Shown here one piece after another: positions 34,231-46,187 of a DNA stretch of 64,000 bases. Numbering within the stretch: position 1 is the first letter of the stretch; every line of letters starts with the position of its first letter. A program made the translations under genes and the position numbers. This DNA comes from Melieria omissa. Lineage: Eukaryota; Arthropoda; Insecta; Diptera; Ulidiidae. The stretch covers positions 109,274,830 through 109,338,829 of the forward strand of contig OZ020268.1 of the NCBI GenBank assembly GCA_963971225.1, given 5' to 3'. The notes under the pieces were generated by a model. It was not told the DNA's origin and ran no database searches. It saw nothing but the letters and a program-made list of their open reading frames with translations.

Positions 34231-35217
34231 CACTGCACAACAAAATCAAATTGTTTTCAAAATAACAAGGTTCTGACAACGGATTCTGGTAGAGGGGACC
34301 AAAAAAAATATACGTGTTTAGTGTGTGCCTCGTTGGGCGTTCGGACAGAAAAGAGATCGAATTCAATGTGTAACATAACACGTGAGCGTTCTTAGCTTAA
34401 TCTACTACAAAAAGCAATCAGTGTTGGTAGGTAGCAATATCTTACACTAAGTAACAAGTGTTGGTAGGTAGCAATATCTTATACTAAGTAACCATAATAG
34501 TATTACAATTAGCCATAATTAAACTTAGGTACGCCACACGTGTATCGGCGTTTTGAAAGTTTACGTCTGCATTTTTTTTAGAGTTGGTCAAAGTTTTCCT
34601 CTTTTCGCGCCTTCTTATGGTGATCCGGCATACGAGAACCACGTAACATTACATTTTAGGTATATGATGTGTTCAGCAATTAGGTGTAAATCAAGTTTTG
34701 TAAGAGATTTTAGTACCAATTTTGATTAAGTACGAAATAAACACTTAAAAACATTTTCAGTTTTGGCTTAATTCTGGAGTTCAAGTTAATTTCTGAGCTT
34801 TTATGTATTCATAGACCTATAGTAGAATTTTATGGCGAATATTTTGGTGGTACATTTTGTCTTTAAAAAGTCCTGTTTTATAGGAAATTGTTGGCATTTT
34901 AGAAAAAAGGGTCAAATTGACCCATATAAATAGGAGCTACAGGGTTAAAATGCTCCACAAAAATGTTCCTCGTAGTGTTTTAAACCAAATTGCTGAACAC
35001 ATCATATATCTGTTACATGGTTACATATATAATGTTACATGGTTTTCGTATGCCGAATCACCATAAGAATGCGCAAAAAAAGGAAAACTTTGACCAACTC
35101 TAAAAAAAATTCAAACGTAAACTTCAAAAACGCCGATCCACGTATATTTTGTTTTGGTCCCCTTTATCAGAATCCGTTGTCAGAACCTTGTTATTTTTTT
35201 TTTGGTGTTGTGCAGTG
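34231..35217. mobile_element. Foldback element with ~230-bp arms, left arm interrupted
   Basis: The right arm (34988-35217) is the inverse of the left arm (34231-34316 plus 34542-34681). Matching pairs include GTTCTGACAACGGATTCTGG against CAGAATCCGTTGTCAGAAC, AGAGTTGGTCAAAGTTTTCC against its inverse near 35075-35095, and TGATGTGTTCAGCAATT against AATTGCTGAACACATCA. The termini are CACTGCACAACA and TGTTGTGCAGTG. About 300 bp of unrelated sequence lies between the arms. There is no transposase. The flanks AATAA and TAATT repeat those of the foldback at 16892-17825. Confidence 0.8.
34317..34541. other. Insertion in the left arm of the foldback
   Basis: This 225-bp block has no counterpart in the right arm. 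ACGTG precedes it and also closes it, a possible 5-bp target duplication. It holds a tandem pair of about 37 bp, each starting AGTGTTGGTAGGTAGCAATA (near 34421 and 34459). I do not recognise its source. Deletion of the same block from the right arm is the alternative. Confidence 0.5.
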
Positions 35218-35224
35218 TAATTAT

Positions 35225-38200
35225 AAATCTGCTCTCCTGTTGCAACAGAGCTGTAGAGGCATTCTTTTGAGTATGAAGAAATCTTTCACTTATCCAACTA
35301 ATCATCACGTCCCGATCATTCCGCAAAGAGATCGCTACGAAAAATCGCATTTAGCGGAAGCGCAACGAATTTGTCGCCTTATTAAGCTGCCAAAATTGAC
35401 AAAATGCTATTAATTGATTCAATTGCGACAACCGACCAAACGCCGCCAAAACGCGCTCACGGTCATGGCCAGACTTGGCGGCTGTGGAAACAATGGCGCG
35501 CCAAAGTGCGATCACTTTACAAGCGAAACAAAAAGATGATTATCGCGTTTGCGCCGCAGCCAACACCAGCACCAACGAAAACACAATAACAAAACCGAAA
35601 GTGAAACGCACCTTGCGCGATCGCGCACACAATTCATTCAACCAGCCAACGTGCGGCAGGATCAGTTGGTGTTCTGCTGGTCATTGTGTCGATGGCAGCG
35701 TGGCGGCGCGCCCAGAGCGTAACAAAATAATTTGTGAAAACCATACCCTGCCGGCAGACACCGGCACAGAAGGACGCACGCATGGACGGACGGAAGGCCG
35801 CACCGTGCAGCAAAAGACGACCAGCAGAAAGGCTGGCGATCGCGCAAACTGCAAACGCCTCGCATCGAGGGTCGAATGCAACGTGCGCAGCGGAATGCAG
35901 TGCTGTGCCGAGCCGAGCGGAGCCGCGTCATGCCGCGCAACGTATTGGCGTGTAAATGGGCATACAAATTGTGAGCGTAATTTAGGGGGACGGTAATTAG
36001 TTTATGTTGCAAGTTGCAACGAAATGGAGAGTGGCCATTAACATGGCTTCGCTTGCGGCATGACAGCTCGAATATTGCGGCGCAGCGCGGAGTTGGTTAT
36101 CTGCTGCGCTGGATAGCAAATGATAACGAGAATGCGTCAGAGTTGAGCTCGAGTGTTGCTCCACAGCAGCTGGCATTTACGTAGATACTGGGGCGGGCAG
36201 CTGTAGACCGAGCGAGGTGGTTCTTGTTCGATTAAGACAAAACACCGGGCCACAAAAACAACGACTACGGCAACCCTGCGTACATCGAAAACCTTAACCG
36301 CGACCCATCGAACAACCCATTGACCATCGATAAGTGATTATGATTGATCATTGACAAGTGTCGAAGTTGACAACTGTCGGCTGTAAGATTTTCCGTTTCA
36401 ACGCCGAAATATGTGAAATTGGTTTGCGTGAGCTGCGGTTTGAGTTTGCTGTGCCTTTGAGCAGCAACCGAATTCCATCTGATTCCAGTGACATCATGTT
36501 CGCATTTGGACACGTCGAGAATGAGCTGCTCCCAAATATTCGACAATTCCGAGTAAACATCTCTTCCTGCTTCTGCTTCTACAACAATGGTCACAACGGC
36601 TTCAATGTCCACGTTACATTAACACTGCACAAACAACACATGTATGCCAAAACCAACTACAACAACAACATTGCTGAAATTCCAATGAAAATCGAAAATC
36701 AGACAGCGAGGCATTTTGGGCGCTCAGTGCCATTAGCCAGCAAGCATGAAGGGATTGAAGGGAGCGGCTGTGGATAACAAAGAAAACGCACAAGTGGAAA
36801 ATAAAACAAGTAGAAGCAACAGAAGAAGAAGCAGCAGCAGCCGAGGCTGACAGAGGCGAGTGGTTTGCGCTGTTTGTTGTTGAAGTGCAAATAAAAACAA
36901 TTGTAAACAACAATAGCAACAACAAAATAACAACAACAGCAACAATAAAAACATAACACCAAACAACATTGGCAAACAATTTAAGTACAAAACTGCAGAC
37001 GACCAACGACAACAGTTAACAGCAGCGCGACGTCGAGTCGACGGTTGGCCGATGCTGCTGCTGCTTTTTCTTCTTCTTCTTCTTCTTCTGTTGCTGACAA
37101 TGACTATTACGATGAGGATGATCTGAACGTAAGCATACAAGCAGCAGCACCGAGCGTACTAGTAGCACCCGAAGACAGCAAAGAAGGTCAACAATTACGA
37201 CGGACACAGGGCGCTGAACGCCGAACGTCGAACGCGTCTACCAAACAGTCTGCCAGCGCGCCGGCCGAGCAACTTCATTGAGCACTTGACAAATAAATGC
37301 CCAAATTGACAAGGCACAACAACAACAACAACAAACAAACCCACAGCACGCACAATAACTGCAACGAAGCAAAAAACGAGCACAAAAAGAAACAAAACAA
37401 GGAACCAGCCACGGAATAGACAAGCTGGCAGGAGCGACGCATTGCCAGTGCGCGGTGCGAATCAGCGATGCGGCTTGGAGCTGTGGACAAGCACAACGTC
37501 AGAGGCGCAGCGTGGAATTGTCAACCGGCCAGCGCTGTGCAACGCATGTAAACATTCGACGGGCTACGTGCAACGTGCAACATTCAACATCAATAAATCA
37601 ATTAGGTTACGCAGCGAGGAGCCCAACCAGCCAGCCAGACCGTCAGCAAGCCAGCAGTCGGCAACATTTTCCTACTCTTCACTGCCGCCAGAATCCATCA
37701 ACTACGCACTCAAAGATGACGCTGTTGTTATTGCTATTGTTATTGGTGCTGGTGTTGCTTTGTTGTTGTTACTATAGTCGCTTCCATGAAATTGTTCATT
37801 AACCGCTTGGCACACATAAAAGGTGGTCCACACGCGCGCGCAGACGTAGTGCAGTCGAACGTTGTCCACTGCCCGCTCCGTGTATTTGCCAGCATGCGGA
37901 CAACAATTTAAATGCGAACAACATTTGCTAATTGCTTGCGCCAACCAGCGATTTTCCACGTCGTTCCTCGTCGTCGACGCATCTGAAATGTTGCAGGTGT
38001 GTTTTCGGCTGTGGCGGCAGCAGTTTTCTTCGGAAGCTGCGCTGTTGTGTGCTTGGCAATTCATCGGAAGTTTCAGTTCGGTGAGGTGTAAATTCTCGAA
38101 CCTGCTGCGCGCTGCATTGTTCCGCACTAATGGATTCTGGAGCAAAACTGACCAATCACGGTGCAGTCAAAGAGTGAAAATATTTAAATCTATCACTTGG

Positions 38201-39420
38201 TAACATTTTGAAAAACATATTTTAAAGTTCGTATTCCTCGGCTCCATGACAGTGAAGCTATAACGGCGTATTCATTTTTTTTATTGTCGTTGTTGGTCTA
38301 ATTGGTGGTGTTGTGTGGCGGAGTGATTTGCGACAGTTGCTGTTGGCCGTGTAAATCAGCGCGTACCAAGCTCCACTCTGCGTCGCAGTGCTGCGGATGT
38401 CGCCATTTTGCTTTGGCTTGTCATAATTTCGCTGACAGACGAAAACATTTTGGGTGTTGTTGGAAACTCAGATTTGGTTGTTAGTGGCGGCTATGTTGCC
38501 CCGCTCCCTCTCACTTCAGTGCCACCCTTTTTGCTGACATGTTCGTCATCATATGTCGCGCGCCGCTGCTGCGGCCGCATTGGCATATTCGATTTTTGCT
38601 CTTTCGTTGTTGCTGTTATGGTTGTTGGTGTTATTGTGTCATGTAGCCACGTTTGAAACATGTTGAATGCGACAGTTGCTGTGCGTTGTTGGTGTCACAT
38701 TGTTTTATTTTGTTGTTGTTTTTTTCTTGTCGCTATGCCGCGCACTCGCAGGCATTGACGGAAGCTTCTGTAATTTCATTTGCCGCCAAAAACCCCAATG
38801 CGCGAAACTGCCAACGCGCTGCATTGCAATTGTGTTGCAACCTGTCCCCGACTGCAACCCATCCAATGCTTTTCTTCTGTACCGACTGTTGGCATTCGTG
38901 CAAACACGAAAATAACAACAACAACAAGAAAAACCCAACATTGCCGAAAATGACACGTTTCATGTTTGGGGGCGGTTTTGGTTGCTGATGGAGCGCCCAA
39001 CTTTTGTTGGGGACTTGCAAACTTAATGCGTCGATATGGTGGCCACGATTCAATGCTGTTGTTGTTGTTGTTATTGTTGTGGCGGTCGGCCATATTTGCG
39101 CGCAAACAAAGAATTGGAATGGGCGCCAACGAATCACCGCAGCTGCGTTCGCATGTCGAACTGTGTGATTGCGTTGCAGCATGTCATTGTTGTTGTTGCA
39201 GCGCGACCGTTAATTACCCGCCGAAGTGGCATGTTCGTAAAAACCACTTTTGCTGTTTCTGGCACAAGTCAGCCATCACTACAAGCGCGCTCAAGCAGAC
39301 GCGTAATGGCAGCTGTGGGTTAATGGCACATCGAGGACTTCCGCAAAGGAGGAGGCCCTGTCCGTTGAAAGTCCCAACGCTGGACGCTAGCCTTCAGCGT
39401 CTCAGTTTAAGAGGAAACTC
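35225..39420. other. Gene-free region rich in CAA/CAG/TTC repeats
   Basis: CAA/CAG simple sequence lies at 36800-36955 and 37315-37345, and (TTC)n at about 37067-37091. A low-repeat stretch at 36265-36777 is open on both strands, without a recognisable domain. GTT-rich sequence lies at 39058-39085. I could not support any exon. Confidence 0.45.
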
Positions 39421-42400
39421 CTAACTTGCAACTGAGACTTTAGAGTTTTATATGATTTTCGCTATCCAGCGCAAACTTACATCTCCGACATGTTCGACAC
39501 TTGATTTACGAGACGCTCAACCTGACATTTGTCGAGCCTTGCTCTCGGCTCGAAGGTGCCTTCGATCGGCCACCCCTGCGCAACTGTCAGCAACCGCATC
39601 TGTGGTGACAGCAGCGGCGCATACGAGCCGATAACACCTGATGTTCGTGTTCGATAGCGATTTATGACGAGTCGTTTGACAATTTCCCTCGGCCTTGTGC
39701 ACAAAGTGAAAATGCAACAGCACAAAGGAAATGGAACACAAATGCGCAGGAAATCCGATGCTTATCGCTTCGCCCGCAGAAGCCGCGCGTCCCGTTCGAC
39801 GCATGAAATTGTTGCGCAGTGTGGTTGATGCGGTGTTTAGATGTTTCGAGCCGTCGTAAATAGTGCCACCACCGGTGGCGAATACTTGGCGGCCGTTGGT
39901 GCGCGCGCAGGTGCAGCACTCACGCACACAGCCACGCGCAGCCGATTGCCGCCGCATTGTGCATTTCTTTTGTAAACAACACGTTGCTGACTGCCGCCAA
40001 GTGTCCGCAGCAGCAGTCGAATGTATTTTTTTTTTTTATTAAAATATTTATTTTTTATTATAAATGTTTTCAATGTGGTTATCGCTTGTTGGCGTCGACT
40101 GCAGTGCTCCATGTTGTACTTTTTGTTTTTGTGGGCCAAGACTTGTCCGCCGGTGGCCGGTGGCTAGAACAGGTTCGGCGACATTTCGCCATTTAAGTCG
40201 GTCAATTAATCGAACGCACCGCAACGCAGCTGAGCAATTGTGGTTTTGGTTCTCGATGTTGTTGTTGTTGCGTGGCGCACCTGAACGCAGCGCGTTTTGT
40301 TCTGTTCACATAGATTTATTTGCAGCAAAATTACTACATCCAGGTTGAAGTTAAATGTATAAATTTGCAACCTTCGACTGCATCGAAATGTCAAATTCAT
40401 GAAATACAAATACAAATGCATTGTGGAGATAAATCGAACGACTGTAAAACGCTGCGCTGTCTAATCATGCAGCCACCTGCAGCATTTCACCTCGGCGCAC
40501 ACACAACTTTCAATTGAGCTCTCTGTCATTTTGCCGCGTCGCGCTGACACATTCACAGCAAAGCAGAAAATTCCAGCCGATCGAAGAAGCGGTCATTGAT
40601 AGCCAGCGATCGCACCCAAGTGCCGAGATCGGACCCCATTATTAGCGGCTCACAAATCAATGAAGTCTTTATCGTTGCGCACAAAGCAACGCAAAGGCGA
40701 ACACAGACGCTCATCATTTTAGTAGTTCGAACTGACTCAGAGTGGGAAAGCACCGATGCCGTTTCCCACAGAAATGGAGAGGGCCACGACTAAAATTTAT
40801 TGATACCGCCAGCAACAGAGTGAAAGCAAAGAACTAAACAAACTGCCGCGCGGCACACGGAGAAAGCGGGCGGAAAACCCAAAAAATCAGAAGGAATCAA
40901 CCGAAAAACGGATGCAGCAAACGCCACAAAAAAGGTGGAATGCAAGTGCGACAGTCCGTGTGGATGCGGCAGTTGCTATCTGCGCAGAGACACAAATACG
41001 AGTGCAGTGCAGCGCGGCGTGGCTGGGAAATGCTGAAAGCAAGATGAGAGAAAAACAAAACAAAAACGCCGAAACTCATAAATTTGACTTTTCACTGGTT
41101 TAATCTGTGGAAAGAAATTTCCATTTGACAGCTACCGGTGGCCAAATGACCAAAAACAACAACAACAACAACGGCCACCGCAAGAGTCAAGCGGCCCAAC
41201 AGCGATGCGGCACCAAAAAAAATCGAAACTAAAAACAAAAACGTAAATTAAACGGCGTATCGGATCGGTGGCGAAGCGAAGAGCGCACAGCAACGCAACT
41301 AAAATCGGAATTAAAGTCGCATCGGGCCGGGGCACTTAAATTCGAGCAATTTGCCGCGTTTGTGGGACAAGTACTAAATGGCAACGGCGGCGGAGCAACG
41401 ACCATTGGCCATAATTAGAGATTAGTTGACGCTGCTTAGGCAAACGCACCGTGGCGGCAATGTTGGCTTTATGGACCTTTCGAAGACGCAATGTGTAAGC
41501 GTGGACTTTCAGTCGCCCACTTATTATTTATGAGAGATGGGAGACGCTCAGCACAGCACACTCGCTCGCACTGGGCGTACCCCGAGCGGCAATTCGGCCG
41601 TCTGCCTTTGCCACTAACCGACAATTATGCAAATCGGTTGGATGATCGGCACTGCGGCTGCGCCCTGGCAGCGGGATATCGGCCACGATCGGCGCGCTCC
41701 CTTGTGCTCAGTGGTGGCCACAAGCATCTATGTCGGCGCCGCACGTCTGCTCGGCGGGACCAATGACCTGTGAGCTGCGGCTGCGGCTGCGACTACAGCA
41801 CGGCGCAGTCCTTCAAGATCCTGGCTCCTGTCGCTGCTCATTTACATGGCTTGCTGCTTTGAATCCTCTAACGGGACACTTGCGGCAGATCCCTGCCCTT
41901 GCTCTCCTTCGTTGCGGCCGTTGCTCGGAAATTGCAGTCGACGCACGCAAGCAGAACACGCGCCTCGAGCTGCCCGATCGCACGCAGGCCGCTGCTCAAT
42001 TTGAATAATTTCAGGCTGGCCTCGCGTCCAAGGAAGATTGCTCCGATTTTGCCCGATTTTATTGCTGCCGTTGTGCCTAATTATGTGGGTCAACGAAGAA
42101 AACAGTTTATTGGCACGCGAAAAGCACTCGACGCCGCAATCTAATGCCGCGTCGCCTAATTTATTCAAATATTCGTTCGCCCCTTTGCCTGAAATTGCGT
42201 TCCTTATTTGTTGCAAGCAACTCAGCGTTTCATGAAATTGCGCAGCGCACTCGCCGCCAGGATGCGTAATTAAACCCTTTTGTGCTCATTTCGTGTCCGC
42301 GCTCGCTGCTGGCCACGGCTGGCGTGTCCGCTCGTCGGCCGCAACTTCCAATTTTCGTAGGCGTAGCGAATTAGTCGCCGTTGCACCTGCTACGCACGAC

Positions 42401-43670
42401 AACTCACCCCGACAGCTTAGAATTTTTTAATGAATTTTTTAATATTTTTCTCAAATTTCTGCACAAATTCATAAATTCGGGTGTTAAGTTGCAAAGCCCA
42501 TAAAACACACGTTGCACGTCAGCAACGAAAAGGAGTCAGACGTAAAGGGGGCAGATTCAAGAATGTCAACTTAAGGAGTTGAAAAACAAAAACAATACAA
42601 CGACCATGACTCGATTCTTTTTTTTACAAAATGATGCTTTGTTTTTATTATTAAATTTAATTATGGATTTTAGTGCGAATCTCATTAAGCGCGCATTGTT
42701 CATTCACCATTCTTTTGTGTGGATTCCTGCATTTTATTGACATTTTAAAACCAATAAAATTACAACATTTCAATGTTTAACATGGTTTTATTTCTTCGAG
42801 TTGCCACAACATTGACGATGTTGGTAGAGAGCGGCCAGCACCAACAGCAAGTTGTATAAAAACCTAAAAAAACTGAACTGGAAAAGGCTACATACCAACA
42901 AACTAAACAAAATACTAACACAAAAAAATAAATATACATAAACCAACAACTGGGCAACAAACCAGAAAAACTTGTTTCAAATAAAAATTTCATGTGTTGT
43001 TGTTTTCACTTTGTTTTTAATTTGTTATTGATAGCGTTTTGCAGTGGATGTGTGTAGGTGGCGGGTTGGCGCTGTTCATGAAAATGTTCGATACACATTT
43101 CTCATGCTTCAAAATGCGCAAAATGCAAGCGACCGAGCACGTGGAAGCGCCGGCCATGAAAATTGACAGGGACACCAATCGCACAGCTGACAATTGGAGC
43201 TCCGAATGTGTTCAGTTCGATCTGGTTTGAAGCTGCTTCCACGTATAAACAATTTTTCATTAGCCCTGGTGCAGGGACAACCTTGATTTCTTTCACTCAG
43301 GAACCGCGTCGACATCTGAAATGGTTCATAGTGAGTTTTGTATGATTCAAGTTTTAAGTAGAACTAAGTCCTTAGGTATAACAACAGACCAAATTAACGT
43401 ATGCGTGTGTAACCTGATTGAAGGCAACTTCCAAAATTCGATACACATTGTTCAGCTTCAAATTCTGTTCCATAATACATATTCCAAATAAAAAACATAA
43501 ACATAAAAAAACACTTTTTCGTACCTTACTCGCTAATATTCAAAATTAAATAATTAAATATTATATTACAAAAAAAGAATAAGTGGCAATTCTCCTTCTC
43601 ATCCTTTCACTATATATCTGCTCGGCTGCACTACAAATATATTTGCTCGCTACACCATTTTTGTTTTCCT
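39421..43670. other. Gene-free region, GC-rich to 42.4 kb then AT-rich
   Basis: GC-rich, CpG-containing sequence runs from 39480 to 42400 with short CAA runs near 41150-41175 and a poly-T near 40026-40038. It is AT-rich afterwards. Many short open frames occur on both strands and none has a recognised motif. Confidence 0.45.
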
Positions 43671-43673
43671 TGT

Positions 43674-43860
43674 TCACTCCTCACTGGAGCATAGGGCCTC
43701 AACAAGACTCTTCCATCGTACACGATTCTGGGCTGTTGTTTTTGCGCCGTCCCATGTGATATTGGCATCGGCCTGCTCGCGCAGGGTCGATCTTCTCCCG
43801 GTGTTTTTTGGTCGACCGCGACTTCTACTTCCTTGCGGGTTCCAGTCCAGTGCCATCATC
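43674..43860 (-). pseudogene. Non-LTR retrotransposon ORF2 C-terminal fragment
   Basis: The minus-strand reading ends at a stop at 43674 and contains ALDWNPQGSRSRGRPKNTGR, then RSTLREQADANITWDGAKT and AQNRVRWKSLVEALCSSEE. The DWNPQG-RGRPKxTWRR and AQNRxxW-LVEALCS pattern is found at the C-terminus of many insect and animal LINE endonuclease-reverse transcriptases. The usual Trp after KNT is Gly here. Homology stops abruptly near 43860, so this is a 5'-truncated tail of about 190 bp. Confidence 0.75.
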
Positions 43861-43982
43861 GCTGCACCATAAAATGTTAAAAATATTCTAGAAAGTTTTG
43901 GTTTCGGCCGTTCGGGCATTTTTTGGCCGAAACTCAAAAAGAATTCGGTCGGACACTAGTTTTTAGTTTCCATTTACGCAGA

Positions 43983-44222
43983 GTGGCCGTAAGGAATAAC
44001 AGCCAAAGTCGATTTTATGAAGTTTTCAGGAGAGCACTTTTAATTTTTTTATTTAGCTTTAGATAGACTAGATAAATTTTACATTTTTGGGCGTAAAACA
44101 TTCATTTTATGAGCAAAAGCCATCGAATTTTGTGTAGTAGTACATTTGAATACGACGAATGCAATGGTGGTAATAACTCAATTTTGTCCTAACTCGACTT
44201 TGGCTGTTATTCCTTACGGCCA
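43983..44222. mobile_element. MITE with 30-bp perfect inverted repeats
   Basis: The left end GTGGCCGTAAGGAATAACAG (continuing CCAAAGTCGA) is matched exactly by the inverse at 44194-44223. AGA lies outside both ends (43980-43982 and 44224-44226). CAGA is duplicated if the last C is counted as flank. It is 240 bp with no coding capacity. A 3-4 bp duplication does not decide the superfamily. Confidence 0.8.
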
Positions 44223-44294
44223 CAGAACTATTGAGTCACAATTATTCGGTCCTATATAACCGTTGTTGTTGCTGCAAAGTCTTTTTCCCCTTAA

Positions 44295-44576
44295 CACATT
44301 AAAAGCGGGCCGGGTAAAATTACCCGTTGTGAAAACTGCTGCTTATAAGCGGGGCGGGTATTTTTACCTTTTGAATGTAGGCACTTTAAAAGCGGGAGAC
44401 GGTATTTTTACCGGATTGGTTTTCATATAAAACTGAAAGTATTATTTCATATAATTATTTTAGTTTCATAAATTTCAAGTTTTATTTATTTTGGATCGCG
44501 CAATTTTTGCTTGTTTTGCAAGTAATGCCCGCTACGCAGCATAGTTTCATATACTAGGCTACCCGCTTAAAATGTG
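44295..44576. mobile_element. TTAA MITE with CACATTWWAAGCGGG ends
   Basis: TTAA lies at 44291-44294 and 44577-44580. The ends are CACATTAAAAGCGGGC and, inverted, CACATTTTAAGCGGGT. AAGCGGG and the phrase CGGGTAWWWWTACCYG recur inside, making internal hairpins. It is 282 bp and non-coding. It is distinct in sequence from the CCCTTTC-type TTAA elements. Confidence 0.75.
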
Positions 44577-44580
44577 TTAA

Positions 44581-45619
44581 TAAAACACAGAATCATTTAA
44601 TATTCATATAACTTTACAGAAAGGAACTGATTACAGCCGATTCTTTTTAGCGTAGTGGGAGTGGCAAGTACTCGTGACTAAACTTACATAACCTGTGACT
44701 CCACGTAAAGCACAAAATCGTCTATGTTAATAACTCTATTTCCTAACCGAAATTTGCCGAATTGTCGAATTTTATTAGACCGGTGATTTACAGATGGGCG
44801 TGGCAGGCAAGCAAATACAAAAATGCTATTACCAAACCCATAACTTAAAAAAAGGCACATGTAACTTGTAACCTTTGCCATCCATTTACATAGCTTTGCA
44901 ACCTTTGCTTTCATTTACACGATGTATCGAACAATTTTTTTTTTAGGACTTGAGGAAAATATTTAAACGCAAGAAATATTAAAAAAATTGTTAAAAAGGT
45001 TTCACAAATCAACTGAGATTTAAATTTGGAAATGATTTAGCTTTTTGCTATCAAAAAGTAATAAGGGAGAGGACTGGGTTGTGAACCATTGCCGTTTTTT
45101 CTTTTCCTAATTGACATATCGCCAATCTTTAACTGTCAAGTTTGTCTTTTGATATGACTCTGCTTTTGTGGTTACACCGAAGTGTAAACACGCATTGCTT
45201 GTGGCAGCTACAGATATCGTGTTTGGAAATCGACTGCGAAAACTTGTTTGCTTTTTTTTAAGTGCTATCTAAGTGACTGAGCTTATTGCAAAAAGGTCAG
45301 TGTAATAATGTTTATTTAGTATTTTGATTCTATTTTACGATACAATAATTGTTTATGTCGAATTATGATTGGAAGTGTCGTTTATTTTAAAGTTTCCAAA
45401 ATGGTATCGTGGTTGTGCTGTGAACCACTGAGGTGGCTGGGTTATAAACCACCTGTTTTTCGTATTACATTTGTTCTAACACTGTCAAATATGGACGGAT
45501 ATATTAAAATAAAGTAATTTTGTGTAATTTTACTCGATTTCGGTGAGTTTACTTGAGGTGGGCCAATGCGAGAACGCGTTCGTATTTAAAATGAAACATT
45601 GCGACACCGATTAGTCTAC
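44581..45619. other. Unassigned sequence between two TTAA MITEs
   Basis: Mixed-composition sequence with no recognised exon or repeat boundary. A GTGAACCA-type word recurs near 45080, 45423 and 45450, in a region I cannot assign. Confidence 0.4.
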
Positions 45620-46123
45620 TTAACCCTTTCGACCCCAAAGTTGCCTGAGAGCAACTTCACCTATTTGTCATCTTAACCTTCACTCTGTGCATGGTTTTTA
45701 CACCATAATCCCGTGCAATGGGGAACTGAGTTCCCCATTTTTGAACCAGTATAGTTTGTATGGAAATGAGTAAAATAATAATTTTTTGGGAAATAATTAT
45801 ATTATCATTATAGTATGAAATATTATTAATGTTGTTGTTGTTTGTTGTTTTGTATTAGTATTTTTATTTTATTTATTTGTTTACCGTCTTTGAATCTGTT
45901 ATTCCACCGGTGAGTGTGCTTAAGATTTAGAACTTGAGTGGTTCAGAATTTGGATAAGTTTTGCATACAAAATGTAGTGGTATAAATAACGGGGTTATTT
46001 ATTCCCCATAGCACAACAAACAGTTTGTGTGCTTTTTTTGGCTATATCTGCCTAATCATACTTTAAATGAGATATCTGTTTATGCTTTTAGATTCCTCTC
46101 ATCAATACCTTTCCAATGATATA

Positions 46124-46150
46124 ACACTTCGTTCAATAATGTGTGTGACT
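46124..46150 (+). repeat. Mariner terminal inverted repeat (transposase 3' side)
   Basis: A 27-bp repeat identical to the inverse of 47387-47413. This is the end beyond the stop codon of the transposase. The TA target duplication lies directly outside. Confidence 0.95.
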
Positions 46151-46187
46151 AACTAATTAAAACACATTTTTTTGCCAAAATTCGTTT

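Noticed and set aside
35039..35413. 124-codon open frame
   Set aside because: Its first half is the right arm of the foldback element and the rest matches nothing recognised.
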